From Thioalkalivibrio sp. (GTDB taxonomy: Bacteria > Pseudomonadota > Gammaproteobacteria > Ectothiorhodospirales > Ectothiorhodospiraceae), in assembly GCA_003563455.1 (NCBI GenBank), contig PWRV01000121.1, positions 1-25,575 of the forward strand: a stretch of 25,575 bases of DNA, read 5' to 3'. Positions 7,592 through 14,511 of this stretch are shown in pieces. How positions within the stretch are numbered: the first letter of the stretch is position 1; each line of letters begins with the position of its first letter. Under the pieces are notes generated by a model, which did not search any database, was not told the DNA's origin, and saw only the letters and a program-made list of their open reading frames with translations. The position numbers and the translations under genes were made by a program.

Positions 7592-8368
7592 ATGACCCAA
7601 AGCCCGTTTCTGGTCGCCGCCCACGCCGCCGCGGATGCCGCGGAGGCGGTGATCCGCCATTACTACGAGGCCGGCGTGGACATCGAGCTCAAGGCGGATG
7701 CGACCCCGGTGACCCGCGCCGACGTGGAGAGCGAGCAGGCGATCCGGTCCATCATCAGTGAACGGTTTCCCGATCACGGGTTCTTCGGCGAGGAGACGGG
7801 GCAGCAGGACATCGATGCCGAATACGTCTGGCTGATCGACCCGATCGACGGGACCAAGAGCTTCGTGCGCCGCTACCCCTTTTTTTCCACCCAGATCGCG
7901 CTGATGCACCGGGGCCAACTGGTCCTTGGCCTTTCGAACGCGCCGCTGTTCGGCGAGCGTGCCTGGGCCGAAAAGGGGCAGGGGGCCTTCATGAATGGCG
8001 AGCGGATCAGCGTCGCACCGACCCGTGAGCTGGGCGAGGCCACGCTGTCCACCGGCAACCTGAAGTCGATTGCGGAGAGTCCGCGGTGGTCGGACCTTGG
8101 CGTGCTGGTCGCGCGCGTGAACCGTGTGCGCGGCTACGGGGATTTCTATCACTATCACCTGCTGGCCCGCGGCTGCATCGATCTGGTCGTGGAGTCGGAC
8201 GTGAACATCCTGGACATCGCCGCCCTGGCGGTCATCGTGCGGGAGGCCGGGGGTGTGTTGACTGATCTGGGCGGCGCCGAACCGGGACTCGGAACCGGTG
8301 ACGTGCTGGCAGCCGCCAACGGGACCCTGCACGCGGCGGCACGCGCGATCCTGCCCTGGGAGGGGTAA
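7592..8368 (+). CDS. Inositol-monophosphatase family protein, histidinol-phosphatase (HisN)-like
   Basis: The 258-residue product is a Mg2+-dependent sugar/polyol phosphatase of the IMPase fold. The metal-binding signatures are GEETG (66-70), DPIDGT (83-88) and a later Asp in LDIAALAVIVREAGG. The DPIDGTKSF context and the overall length resemble the subgroup annotated as histidinol-phosphatase, but no his genes are nearby and the true substrate could be an inositol phosphate, PAP or another monophosphate. The start at 7592 has GGAG with an eight-base spacer and gives the family N-terminus; the frame is open to 7535 without support. It converges on fis with only 19 bp between stop codons. Confidence 0.88.
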   Translation: MTQSPFLVAAHAAADAAEAVIRHYYEAGVDIELKADATPVTRADVESEQAIRSIISERFPDHGFFGEETGQQDIDAEYVWLIDPIDGTKSFVRRYPFFSTQIALMHRGQLVLGLSNAPLFGERAWAEKGQGAFMNGERISVAPTRELGEATLSTGNLKSIAESPRWSDLGVLVARVNRVRGYGDFYHYHLLARGCIDLVVESDVNILDIAALAVIVREAGGVLTDLGGAEPGLGTGDVLAAANGTLHAAARAILPWEG

Positions 8369-8387
8369 CGCGAAGCTCGGGGGCGGC

Positions 8388-8681
8388 TCAGACCAGCTGA
8401 TGGGCGCGCAGCTTCTTGCGCAGTGTCGCCCGGTTGAGCCCCAGCAGTTCGGCCGCCCGCGTCTGGTTGCCGCGGCAGTGTTCCAGCACACAGGCGAGTA
8501 GCGGGCGTTCCACTTCGGACATCACCATCCCGTAGATCCCGCCCGCCTCCTCGACTCTGACGCTCTCGAAGTATTCGTCCATTGCGTGGCGGACACACTC
8601 CGACAGGCGTGACGCCGTATCGGGTGTCGTGGCGGCCGGTGCCGGCCCGTGGTCGTGCACCGCGTGCGTCGAGGCGTTCAT
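8388..8681 (-). CDS. fis: DNA-binding protein Fis
   Basis: The 97-residue product is the nucleoid-associated factor Fis, which bends DNA and controls rRNA, recombination and growth-phase genes. The C-terminal helix-turn-helix is clear (RGNQTRAAELLGLNRATLRK, residues 70-89), preceded by the EVERPLLACVLEHC helix. The N-terminal 25 residues are less conserved, as is normal. It lies 15 bp downstream of dusB, the classical dusB-fis arrangement, so the two are co-transcribed. No purH gene follows: an IMPase-family gene converges instead. No T-tract terminator is visible in the 19-bp gap. Confidence 0.96.
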   Translation of the reverse strand: MNASTHAVHDHGPAPAATTPDTASRLSECVRHAMDEYFESVRVEEAGGIYGMVMSEVERPLLACVLEHCRGNQTRAAELLGLNRATLRKKLRAHQLV

Positions 8682-8696
8682 CCGGCATTCCCCCTG

Positions 8697-9722
8697 TCAC
8701 TGCGTTATGGCTTCCTGTTGCATGCCGTCTGCTCTGCACGGCCCCCCTGCGGGCGGCGTCGAGGGTGCGAGGAACAGCGCCGCCAGCGCGTCCAGTTGCC
8801 TCGAGGAATCGGTGAGGGCGAGCAACGGTCTCCGGTCTACTTCGGGCCGGTTATGCTGAAGATACCAGCCTATGTGCTTGCGCGCGATACGCGGGCCCTG
8901 CTCCGGGCCGTACTGCCGGTGCACCGCCGCCACGTGGTCGAGGATCAGGCGGCCCAGCGCCCGGCCGCGGGGTGGGGCGGCCTGGGGCCGGCCTGCGAGT
9001 GCCGCGCGGATCTGTCCCGGAAGCCAGGGCCGGCCCTGGGCGCCGCGCCCAACCATCACACCGGCGGCTCCAGTGCGAGCCATCACCGCACGGGCCTCTT
9101 CGGCCGAGTTGATGTCGCCATTAGCCAGCACCGGGATGCTGACCGCTGCGACGACCGCCGCGATCGCATCGTAATCGACGTCACCACGGTAGCCGCAGGC
9201 CCGTGTGCGGCCGTGAATGCTGATCATGTCCACCCCGGCGGCCTCGGCCATCCGGGCGATGCGTGCGGCGTTCACGTGGTTACGGTCGAGCCCGAGGCGC
9301 ATCTTCAGGGTCAGCGGGACCGTGACCGCGTCCTTCAGGGTCCCGAGCAGCCGTTCCACCAGGGCCTCGTCCCCCAGCAGCGCCGATCCCGCGGCCCGGT
9401 TGCAGACCTTCTTGGCCGGGCAGCCAAGGTTCAGGTCGATGATGTCGGCGCCCCGGGCGACATTCTCGCGCGCGGCCCGTGCAAGGGTGTCCGGGTCGTT
9501 GCCCAGAAGCTGCACGATCCTTGGACCCGGTTCGCCGTGGTGATCGAGGCGGTGGCGGCTTTTCGCGGTGTGCCAGAGCCGGGTATCCGAGGTCACCATT
9601 TCCGAAACCGCCGCGCTGGCCCCCAGGCTGCGGCACAGCAGACGGAACGGGCGGTCGCTGACCCCGGCCATCGGCGCGAGGAATACGACCGGGTCGGGGA
9701 TATCGTGAATGCCGAGGATCAT
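8697..9722 (-). CDS. dusB: tRNA-dihydrouridine synthase DusB
   Basis: The 341-residue flavoenzyme reduces uridine to dihydrouridine in the tRNA D-loop with NADPH. Seen are the FMN-binding N-terminus FLAPMAGVSDRPFR, the catalytic cysteine in DLNLGCPAKKV, KMRLG, the phosphate-binding SIHGRTR, PVLANGDI and GVMVGRGAQGRPW. The C-terminal helical domain includes RKHIGWYLQ, then a weakly conserved tail of about 25 residues. The adjacent fis gene supports DusB rather than DusA or DusC. It is one of the last genes of the aroQ-accBC-prmA series; the gap to the DUF3426 gene upstream is only 19 bp. Confidence 0.96.
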   Translation of the reverse strand: MILGIHDIPDPVVFLAPMAGVSDRPFRLLCRSLGASAAVSEMVTSDTRLWHTAKSRHRLDHHGEPGPRIVQLLGNDPDTLARAARENVARGADIIDLNLGCPAKKVCNRAAGSALLGDEALVERLLGTLKDAVTVPLTLKMRLGLDRNHVNAARIARMAEAAGVDMISIHGRTRACGYRGDVDYDAIAAVVAAVSIPVLANGDINSAEEARAVMARTGAAGVMVGRGAQGRPWLPGQIRAALAGRPQAAPPRGRALGRLILDHVAAVHRQYGPEQGPRIARKHIGWYLQHNRPEVDRRPLLALTDSSRQLDALAALFLAPSTPPAGGPCRADGMQQEAITQ

Positions 9723-9741
9723 GTCATCGGGAGCCGCCGTT

Positions 9742-10515
9742 TCACAGCGAACGCACCGAGATGCCTTCGGTCTCGCCGGCGGACCGGTCGATCACCAGCC
9801 GCAGGCGGCGCACCTCGCGGGCCTGAAGCATCCTGGCCGCATCGTCCGGTCCCAGGTATTCCGCCGGTTTCCAGCGGGTCTGCGCGAGCTTGCGTCCGAA
9901 GCGGTCGGAGAGCACGAGTTCGAGCACCGGCCACGGCTGGGGCCGATCGAGTTCGTTGCTGACGAGCATTTCCAGCCGCAGCCAGCCATGCGCCTGTTCG
10001 TCGAGCCGCAGTCCGGCGATCCGGATTGCTTCCGGGCCCTGTCCGCGCGGCTGGGGACAGGGAATATGGCGGCACACCGCGGTGCCGAGAGCGGCGAGTT
10101 CGGGGTGCCGGTCGAACGCCGCGCGCTCGTGGACAAGAACCTGGAGGAACAGAATTCCAATCAGCGCGATGCCCGCGGTCAGGCCCGCGATACGGAGCCC
10201 CCAGTCGCGGAACACGGGGTCGCGGCCGTGCCGCCGGAGCCGCCCGGATGCGCGGAGCCTGCGGCCCCGGGGCATGGCCAGCCGGGGCGGCGATGGCCGC
10301 TCCGCGGCACTGGTGTTGCCGGGTATCGGCATCGGCAGTACCGGTACCGGTTCCATGCGGGCGCCGTCCCGGGGCAGGCCGACCAGCTCGATCTCCAGCG
10401 CCGGGAAGAAGGCAAAACCCCTCCCGCAGGCCTCGCAGATCTGGCCGCCCGGACTCCGTCCGGACTGGTACCGGACGGCGTGGCCGGTGCCGCAGTGGGG
10501 GCAGCGCACGATCAT
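9742..10515 (-). CDS. Zinc-ribbon and DUF3426 domain membrane protein
   Basis: The 257-residue product begins with a small zinc ribbon (Cys5, Cys8, Cys27 and Cys30 in CPHC and CEAC pairs). A proline- and arginine-rich linker, one membrane segment (about 125-148, GLRIAGLTAGIALIGILFLQ) and a C-terminal DUF3426 domain (about 160-255) follow. The arrangement, with the N-terminus likely cytoplasmic and the DUF3426 domain periplasmic, is typical of the family found next to prmA and dusB in many gammaproteobacteria. Its function is not established. ATG 10515 puts the zinc ribbon at the extreme N-terminus as in relatives. It is 48 bp downstream of prmA. Confidence 0.88.
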   Translation of the reverse strand: MIVRCPHCGTGHAVRYQSGRSPGGQICEACGRGFAFFPALEIELVGLPRDGARMEPVPVLPMPIPGNTSAAERPSPPRLAMPRGRRLRASGRLRRHGRDPVFRDWGLRIAGLTAGIALIGILFLQVLVHERAAFDRHPELAALGTAVCRHIPCPQPRGQGPEAIRIAGLRLDEQAHGWLRLEMLVSNELDRPQPWPVLELVLSDRFGRKLAQTRWKPAEYLGPDDAARMLQAREVRRLRLVIDRSAGETEGISVRSL

Positions 10516-10563
10516 GGGGACTGACCCTCCGGTCGCGCGCCCTGGCCGCGTTGGAAGCGGGCG

Positions 10564-11445
10564 TCAGCGCCGATGCCCGTCGAGCAGCACCCAGCCATCG
10601 CGCTCGGCACCGATGTCGATGTCGAAGTCATTGCGATAGGCTGCCATGACTTCGCCGGCCTGCCAATCCAGCAGGCCGGCCAGCAGCAGCCGGCCACCCG
10701 GCCGCGCGCTTCTTGCCAGCGTCGGGGCCAGCGCCACCAGGGGTCCGGCGAGGATGTTGGCGACAACCAGGTCGAATTCCGCCGCGGCGGGCTCGGTCTC
10801 GGACAACAGGGCGTCGAGGCTGCCGGGCTCGATGTCATTGCGCGCGGCGTTTTCGAGGGTCGCCAGCACGGCCTGATGGTCGATGTCCACGCCCAGCGCG
10901 TATGCGGCGCCCAGCCTCAGAGCCGCGATCGCGAGAATGCCGGAACCACATCCGTAATCGAGCACATGCTGACCGCGCGGCGGGGCGGCGGCCAGCGCCG
11001 CCAGGCACATCGCGGTCGTCGGGTGGCTACCGGTGCCGAAGGCGAGCCCGGGATCGAGGTGCACGAAAACACCCCGGTCGACCTTCGGCGGGGTTTCCCA
11101 GGAGGGCACGATCCACAGATCGCCTCCGCAGTGGATACGCGTCAGACCGGCGAGGCCCGCGCGAATCCAGTCCTGATCGACGATTGGCGATACCGGGATC
11201 GCCGTGCCCGGAAGCGCGTATCTCGCGAGGGCTGCCGCGGCGATTTCCGCCCGAAGATCGTCCGTGAAGAGGGCCTTCAGCCGAACCGCAGTCCAGAGCG
11301 GGTGAGCGCCCGGCGGTGGCTCGAACAGCGGCTCGTCACCCGCGTCGCCGAATTCGACGCTCGCCGCGCCGAGCTCGAACAGCCGCTGCTCGATCGCCTC
11401 GGCCTGATCCGACGCCGCCTCGAGCTGCAATTCGGTCAGGCTCAC
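10564..11445 (-). CDS. prmA: Ribosomal protein L11 methyltransferase PrmA
   Basis: This 293-residue AdoMet-dependent enzyme trimethylates ribosomal protein L11. The N-terminal substrate-recognition domain (about 1-100) is followed by a Rossmann methyltransferase domain with DPGLAFGTGSHPTTAMCL, the AdoMet-binding DYGCGSGILAIAALRLGA and the catalytic-loop NILAGPL. The length equals that of E. coli PrmA. The start is GTG at 11445, overlapping the accC stop as GTGA, which implies translational coupling. The accC-prmA pairing is common in gammaproteobacteria. Confidence 0.97.
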   Translation of the reverse strand: MSLTELQLEAASDQAEAIEQRLFELGAASVEFGDAGDEPLFEPPPGAHPLWTAVRLKALFTDDLRAEIAAAALARYALPGTAIPVSPIVDQDWIRAGLAGLTRIHCGGDLWIVPSWETPPKVDRGVFVHLDPGLAFGTGSHPTTAMCLAALAAAPPRGQHVLDYGCGSGILAIAALRLGAAYALGVDIDHQAVLATLENAARNDIEPGSLDALLSETEPAAAEFDLVVANILAGPLVALAPTLARSARPGGRLLLAGLLDWQAGEVMAAYRNDFDIDIGAERDGWVLLDGHRR

Positions 11446-12788
11446 GCGCCGGTCTTCAGCCGCTTTTCCAGGTAGTGGATGTTGGTGCCACCCTGTTGGA
11501 AGTTCGCGTCTTTCATCAGATCGATGTGCAGCGGAATGTTGGTGTGAATGCCGTCGATCACGATCTCGCCGAGCGCACCCCGCATCCGCGCGATCGCGAT
11601 CTCCCGCGTGGGGCCGTAGGCGATCAGTTTCGCGATCATCGAGTCGTAGTACGGCGGGACGGTGTAGCCGTTGTACAGGTGGGTATCCATCCGGATGCCC
11701 GGACCGCCGGGCGCGTGGTACTGGGTGACCGTCCCGGGGCTCGGGTAGAACCGGACGGGGTCTTCAGCGTTGATGCGGCACTCGATCGCATGCCCCTGGA
11801 TGCGCACATCCGACTGGGAGAAGGACAGGGCCTCCCCGGCGGCGATGCGGATCTGCTCGCGGACCAGGTCCACACCGGTGACCTCCTCGGTGATCGGGTG
11901 CTCGACCTGGATACGGGTGTTCATCTCCATGAAGAAGAAGCGGCCGTTTTCGAACAGGAATTCGAAGGTGCCGGCGCCCCGATACCCGATCTCGAGGCAG
12001 GCCCGGTTCAGGCGCTCGATCATCGCCGCGCGCTGCTCGGCGGTGATGCCCGGGGCGGGGGCCTCCTCGATCACCTTCTGGTGCCGGCGCTGCATGGAGC
12101 AGTCCCGCTCGCCGAGGCAGACGGCGTTCCCGTGGGTGTCGGCCAGTACCTGGAACTCCACGTGGCGCGGATGTTCCAGGTACTTTTCCATGTACAGCGC
12201 ATCGTTCGCGAAGGCCTGCCGGGCCTCCGTACGGGTCAGAGCGATCGCGCTGAGCAGTGCACCTTCGGTGTGCACGACACGCATCCCTCGGCCACCCCCG
12301 CCGCCTGAGGCCTTCACGATCACCGGGTAGCCGATCTCTGCTGCAAGCCGCAGATTCTCCTCGGGGTCCTCTCCCAGGGCGCCCTCGGAGCCGGGCACGC
12401 AGGGAACGCCCGCCGCGATCATCGCATTCTTCGCGGAGACCTTGTCGCCCATCAACTGGATGGTCTCGGCGCGCGGGCCGACGAAGGCGAAGCCGCTGGA
12501 TTCCACGCGTTCAGCGAAATCCGCGTTTTCGGACAGAAAACCGTAACCGGGATGAATCGCCCCGGAATCGGTCACTTCGGCCGCAGAGATGATCGCCGGG
12601 ACATTCAGATAGCTTTCGGTCGACGACGCTGGCCCGATACAGACGGATTCGTCGGCGAGCCGCACGTGTTTCAGGTCGCGATCCGCTTCCGAATGGACGG
12701 CGACGGTGGCGATTCCCATCTCCCGGCACGCGCGAAGGATGCGCAGGGCGATTTCCCCGCGGTTGGCGATCAGGATTTTCTCCAGCAT
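11442..12788 (-). CDS. accC: Acetyl-CoA carboxylase biotin carboxylase subunit AccC
   Basis: The 448-residue subunit carboxylates biotin on AccB using ATP and bicarbonate, the first half-reaction of malonyl-CoA synthesis. Visible parts are the N-terminal preATP-grasp (ILIANRGEIALRILRACREMG), the ATP-grasp glycine loop KASGGGGGRGMRV, the biotin/bicarbonate-site EMNTRIQVEHPITEEVTG and the C-terminal domain with ECRINAEDP. Length and motifs are fully typical. It follows accB after 32 bp and overlaps prmA by four bases. Confidence 0.98.
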   Translation of the reverse strand: MLEKILIANRGEIALRILRACREMGIATVAVHSEADRDLKHVRLADESVCIGPASSTESYLNVPAIISAAEVTDSGAIHPGYGFLSENADFAERVESSGFAFVGPRAETIQLMGDKVSAKNAMIAAGVPCVPGSEGALGEDPEENLRLAAEIGYPVIVKASGGGGGRGMRVVHTEGALLSAIALTRTEARQAFANDALYMEKYLEHPRHVEFQVLADTHGNAVCLGERDCSMQRRHQKVIEEAPAPGITAEQRAAMIERLNRACLEIGYRGAGTFEFLFENGRFFFMEMNTRIQVEHPITEEVTGVDLVREQIRIAAGEALSFSQSDVRIQGHAIECRINAEDPVRFYPSPGTVTQYHAPGGPGIRMDTHLYNGYTVPPYYDSMIAKLIAYGPTREIAIARMRGALGEIVIDGIHTNIPLHIDLMKDANFQQGGTNIHYLEKRLKTGA

Positions 12789-12820
12789 CAGGGGCCCCGT
12801 CTCGTTCCGCCTTGCGGCAC

Positions 12821-13291
12821 TCAGTCGATGATGAATAACGGCTGTCCGTATTCGACCGGATGACCGTTCTCCACCAGGACGTCGCGGATCGTGCCTGCCT
12901 TGTCCGCCTCGATCGGATTGAGCATCTTCATCGCCTCGATGATGCAGAGGGTGTCTCCGATCTCCACGGTGGAGCCGACGTCGACGAAGGACGTCGCGCC
13001 GGGGCTCGGGGCGCGGTAGAAGGTCCCGACCATCGGAGCCGTCACGCGATGCCCCGGAATCTCCGCCGGTTCAGCCGCTGCAGACGGCTCTGAAGGGCCC
13101 GCGGGCGCTGCCGGCGCGGGCTCCGGAGATGCCGCCGGCGGCGCCGCCATCGACGGGGCGAGGTAGGTGGTTTGCGCTCCGGGTGCGCTGCGCGTGATGC
13201 GAACGGATTCCTCGCCCTCGTGAATCTCGATTTCGTTGATGCCGCTCTCTTCCAGCAGGTCGATCAGTTTCTTGACCTTCCGAATGTCCAT
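12821..13291 (-). CDS. accB: Biotin carboxyl carrier protein AccB
   Basis: The 156-residue protein carries the biotin of acetyl-CoA carboxylase. The biotinyl domain occupies about 82-156, with the EAMKM site and target Lys122, and the usual thumb region. A proline/alanine-rich linker (about 48-76) joins it to the conserved N-terminal segment MDIRKVKKLIDLLEESG. Length and lysine position equal those of the E. coli protein. It follows aroQ after only six bases and precedes accC, so the three genes share a transcript. Confidence 0.98.
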   Translation of the reverse strand: MDIRKVKKLIDLLEESGINEIEIHEGEESVRITRSAPGAQTTYLAPSMAAPPAASPEPAPAAPAGPSEPSAAAEPAEIPGHRVTAPMVGTFYRAPSPGATSFVDVGSTVEIGDTLCIIEAMKMLNPIEADKAGTIRDVLVENGHPVEYGQPLFIID

Positions 13292-13297
13292 GATGAA

Positions 13298-13741
13298 CTA
13301 GCGCTCCTCGATGGCTGCAATGGCGGCGTCCAGCGCGAGCCGGTAACCGGTCGTGCCGAGTCCCGTGATGGCTCCTGCCGCGATGTCCGAGAGAAAGGAC
13401 TGCTGGCGGAACGGTTCACGCGCGTGGACGTTGCTGATATGGATCTCGATGAAGGGGATCGCGACCGCCAGCAGCGCATCACGCAGGCTGACGCTCGTGT
13501 GGGTGAGTCCGCCCGGGTTGATCAGGATCCAGGCCACCTGTTCGCTGGCGGCCGCATGAATCCGGTCGATCAGGACACCCTCGTGGTTGCTCTGGAAACA
13601 GCTGAGGTCATGGCCGGCCCGTTCGGCCCGGGCAACGAGATCGGCCTCCAGTTGCCCGAGCGTCGTCCGTCCGTAACGCTCCGGCTCACGGCTCCCGAGC
13701 AGGTTCAGGTTGGGGCCGTTCAGCAGCAGGAGTTCAGCCAT
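13298..13741 (-). CDS. aroQ: 3-dehydroquinate dehydratase type II AroQ
   Basis: This 147-residue enzyme dehydrates 3-dehydroquinate in the shikimate pathway and forms dodecamers in the family. The N-terminus LLLLNGPNLNLLG, the catalytic Tyr in the flexible loop SREPERYG (Tyr23), INPGGLTHTSVSLRDAL and the catalytic His region EIHISNVHAREPFR are all present. The ATG at 13741 was chosen because it starts the conserved beta strand directly; the frame remains open to 13939 but the extra residues are not family-like. The ribosome-binding site is weak. The 194 bp upstream (13742-13935) probably hold the promoter for aroQ-accB-accC, but no box stands out. Confidence 0.97.
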   Translation of the reverse strand: MAELLLLNGPNLNLLGSREPERYGRTTLGQLEADLVARAERAGHDLSCFQSNHEGVLIDRIHAAASEQVAWILINPGGLTHTSVSLRDALLAVAIPFIEIHISNVHAREPFRQQSFLSDIAAGAITGLGTTGYRLALDAAIAAIEER

Positions 13742-13935
13742 TTGAAGGTGGTATCGGTAACGATCCCGACGGGAATCTGTGGGAAACGTGCAACAAGTGC
13801 CCGTTTTCAATTTGGGGATTCTGCCGTAGCGGGGCAGTGTCTGTCCAGCCGTCACGGCGGGTTGGGCCGGCGGCGTCGCGCCGGTGCGCGGGGTGTCAGC
13901 AGGTGGTCCGGGCGCCCCGAGACGGGCGGGTCCGC

Positions 13936-14511
13936 TCACAGATAGCGCTGCAGCCAGCCGTCCAGGTCGCTTTCCGTGACCTCGCCGCGATGTCGCTCCC
14001 GGACCAGCCCGTCACGATCGATGACTACGCTGTAGGGCAGGGCGCCGATGCGGTTGCCATATTCGCGACCCACCGCAATGGCGTCGTCCTGTCCGATCAG
14101 GACAGGGAATTCGATGCCGTGTTCGTCGACGAAGGCCCGGGTCTCGTCGAGTTCGTCCACCGCAACGGCAACGATCGTGAAGCCCCGATCCGCGTAACGT
14201 GCGTAGCGGTCCTGGAACATCGGCATTTCCTTCAGGCACGGCGGACACCAGGTCGCCCAGAAGTTCAGCAGCACCAGCTCGCCGTCCCATTCGCTGAACT
14301 GCCGGGACTGCCCTGCGAGGTCCGGCAACGTGAAGTCGATGCGGGCCGCCCCGCCGTCGGCGGAGGTGGCCTCGGCCGGCGCGACTCGATTGCTCCCGGT
14401 CTCCGGCTCGGCGGCCACCGGCATGTGCAACAGGGCCAGCGCTGCGATCGCGACGCCGGCGGCGTTGCTGGCCAGCCCGCGAACCGGTCTCGGTTCGCGC
14501 AGGCCGGTCAA
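13936..14511 (-). CDS. TlpA/ResA-like periplasmic thiol-disulfide oxidoreductase
   Basis: The 191-residue product has an N-terminal hydrophobic segment (about 16-34, signal peptide or anchor) and a thioredoxin-fold domain (about 57-190). The active site WATWCPPC has Cys89 and Cys92, and the cis-proline region is ALPYSVVIDRDG. The WCPPC motif and the FTLPDLAG start are typical of TlpA/ResA proteins that reduce cytochrome c apoproteins or other exported thiols and receive electrons from DsbD or CcdA. The start is probably TTG at 14511, which overlaps the dsbD stop as TTGA, with GGTGA close upstream. The overlap with dsbD strongly suggests that DsbD reduces it. The client protein is unknown. Confidence 0.9.
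   Translation of the reverse strand: MTGLREPRPVRGLASNAAGVAIAALALLHMPVAAEPETGSNRVAPAEATSADGGAARIDFTLPDLAGQSRQFSEWDGELVLLNFWATWCPPCLKEMPMFQDRYARYADRGFTIVAVAVDELDETRAFVDEHGIEFPVLIGQDDAIAVGREYGNRIGALPYSVVIDRDGLVRERHRGEVTESDLDGWLQRYL

Noticed and set aside
8369..8387. A bidirectional terminator between the IMPase-family gene and fis
   Set aside because: The 19-bp gap contains no stem with an adjacent T-tract.
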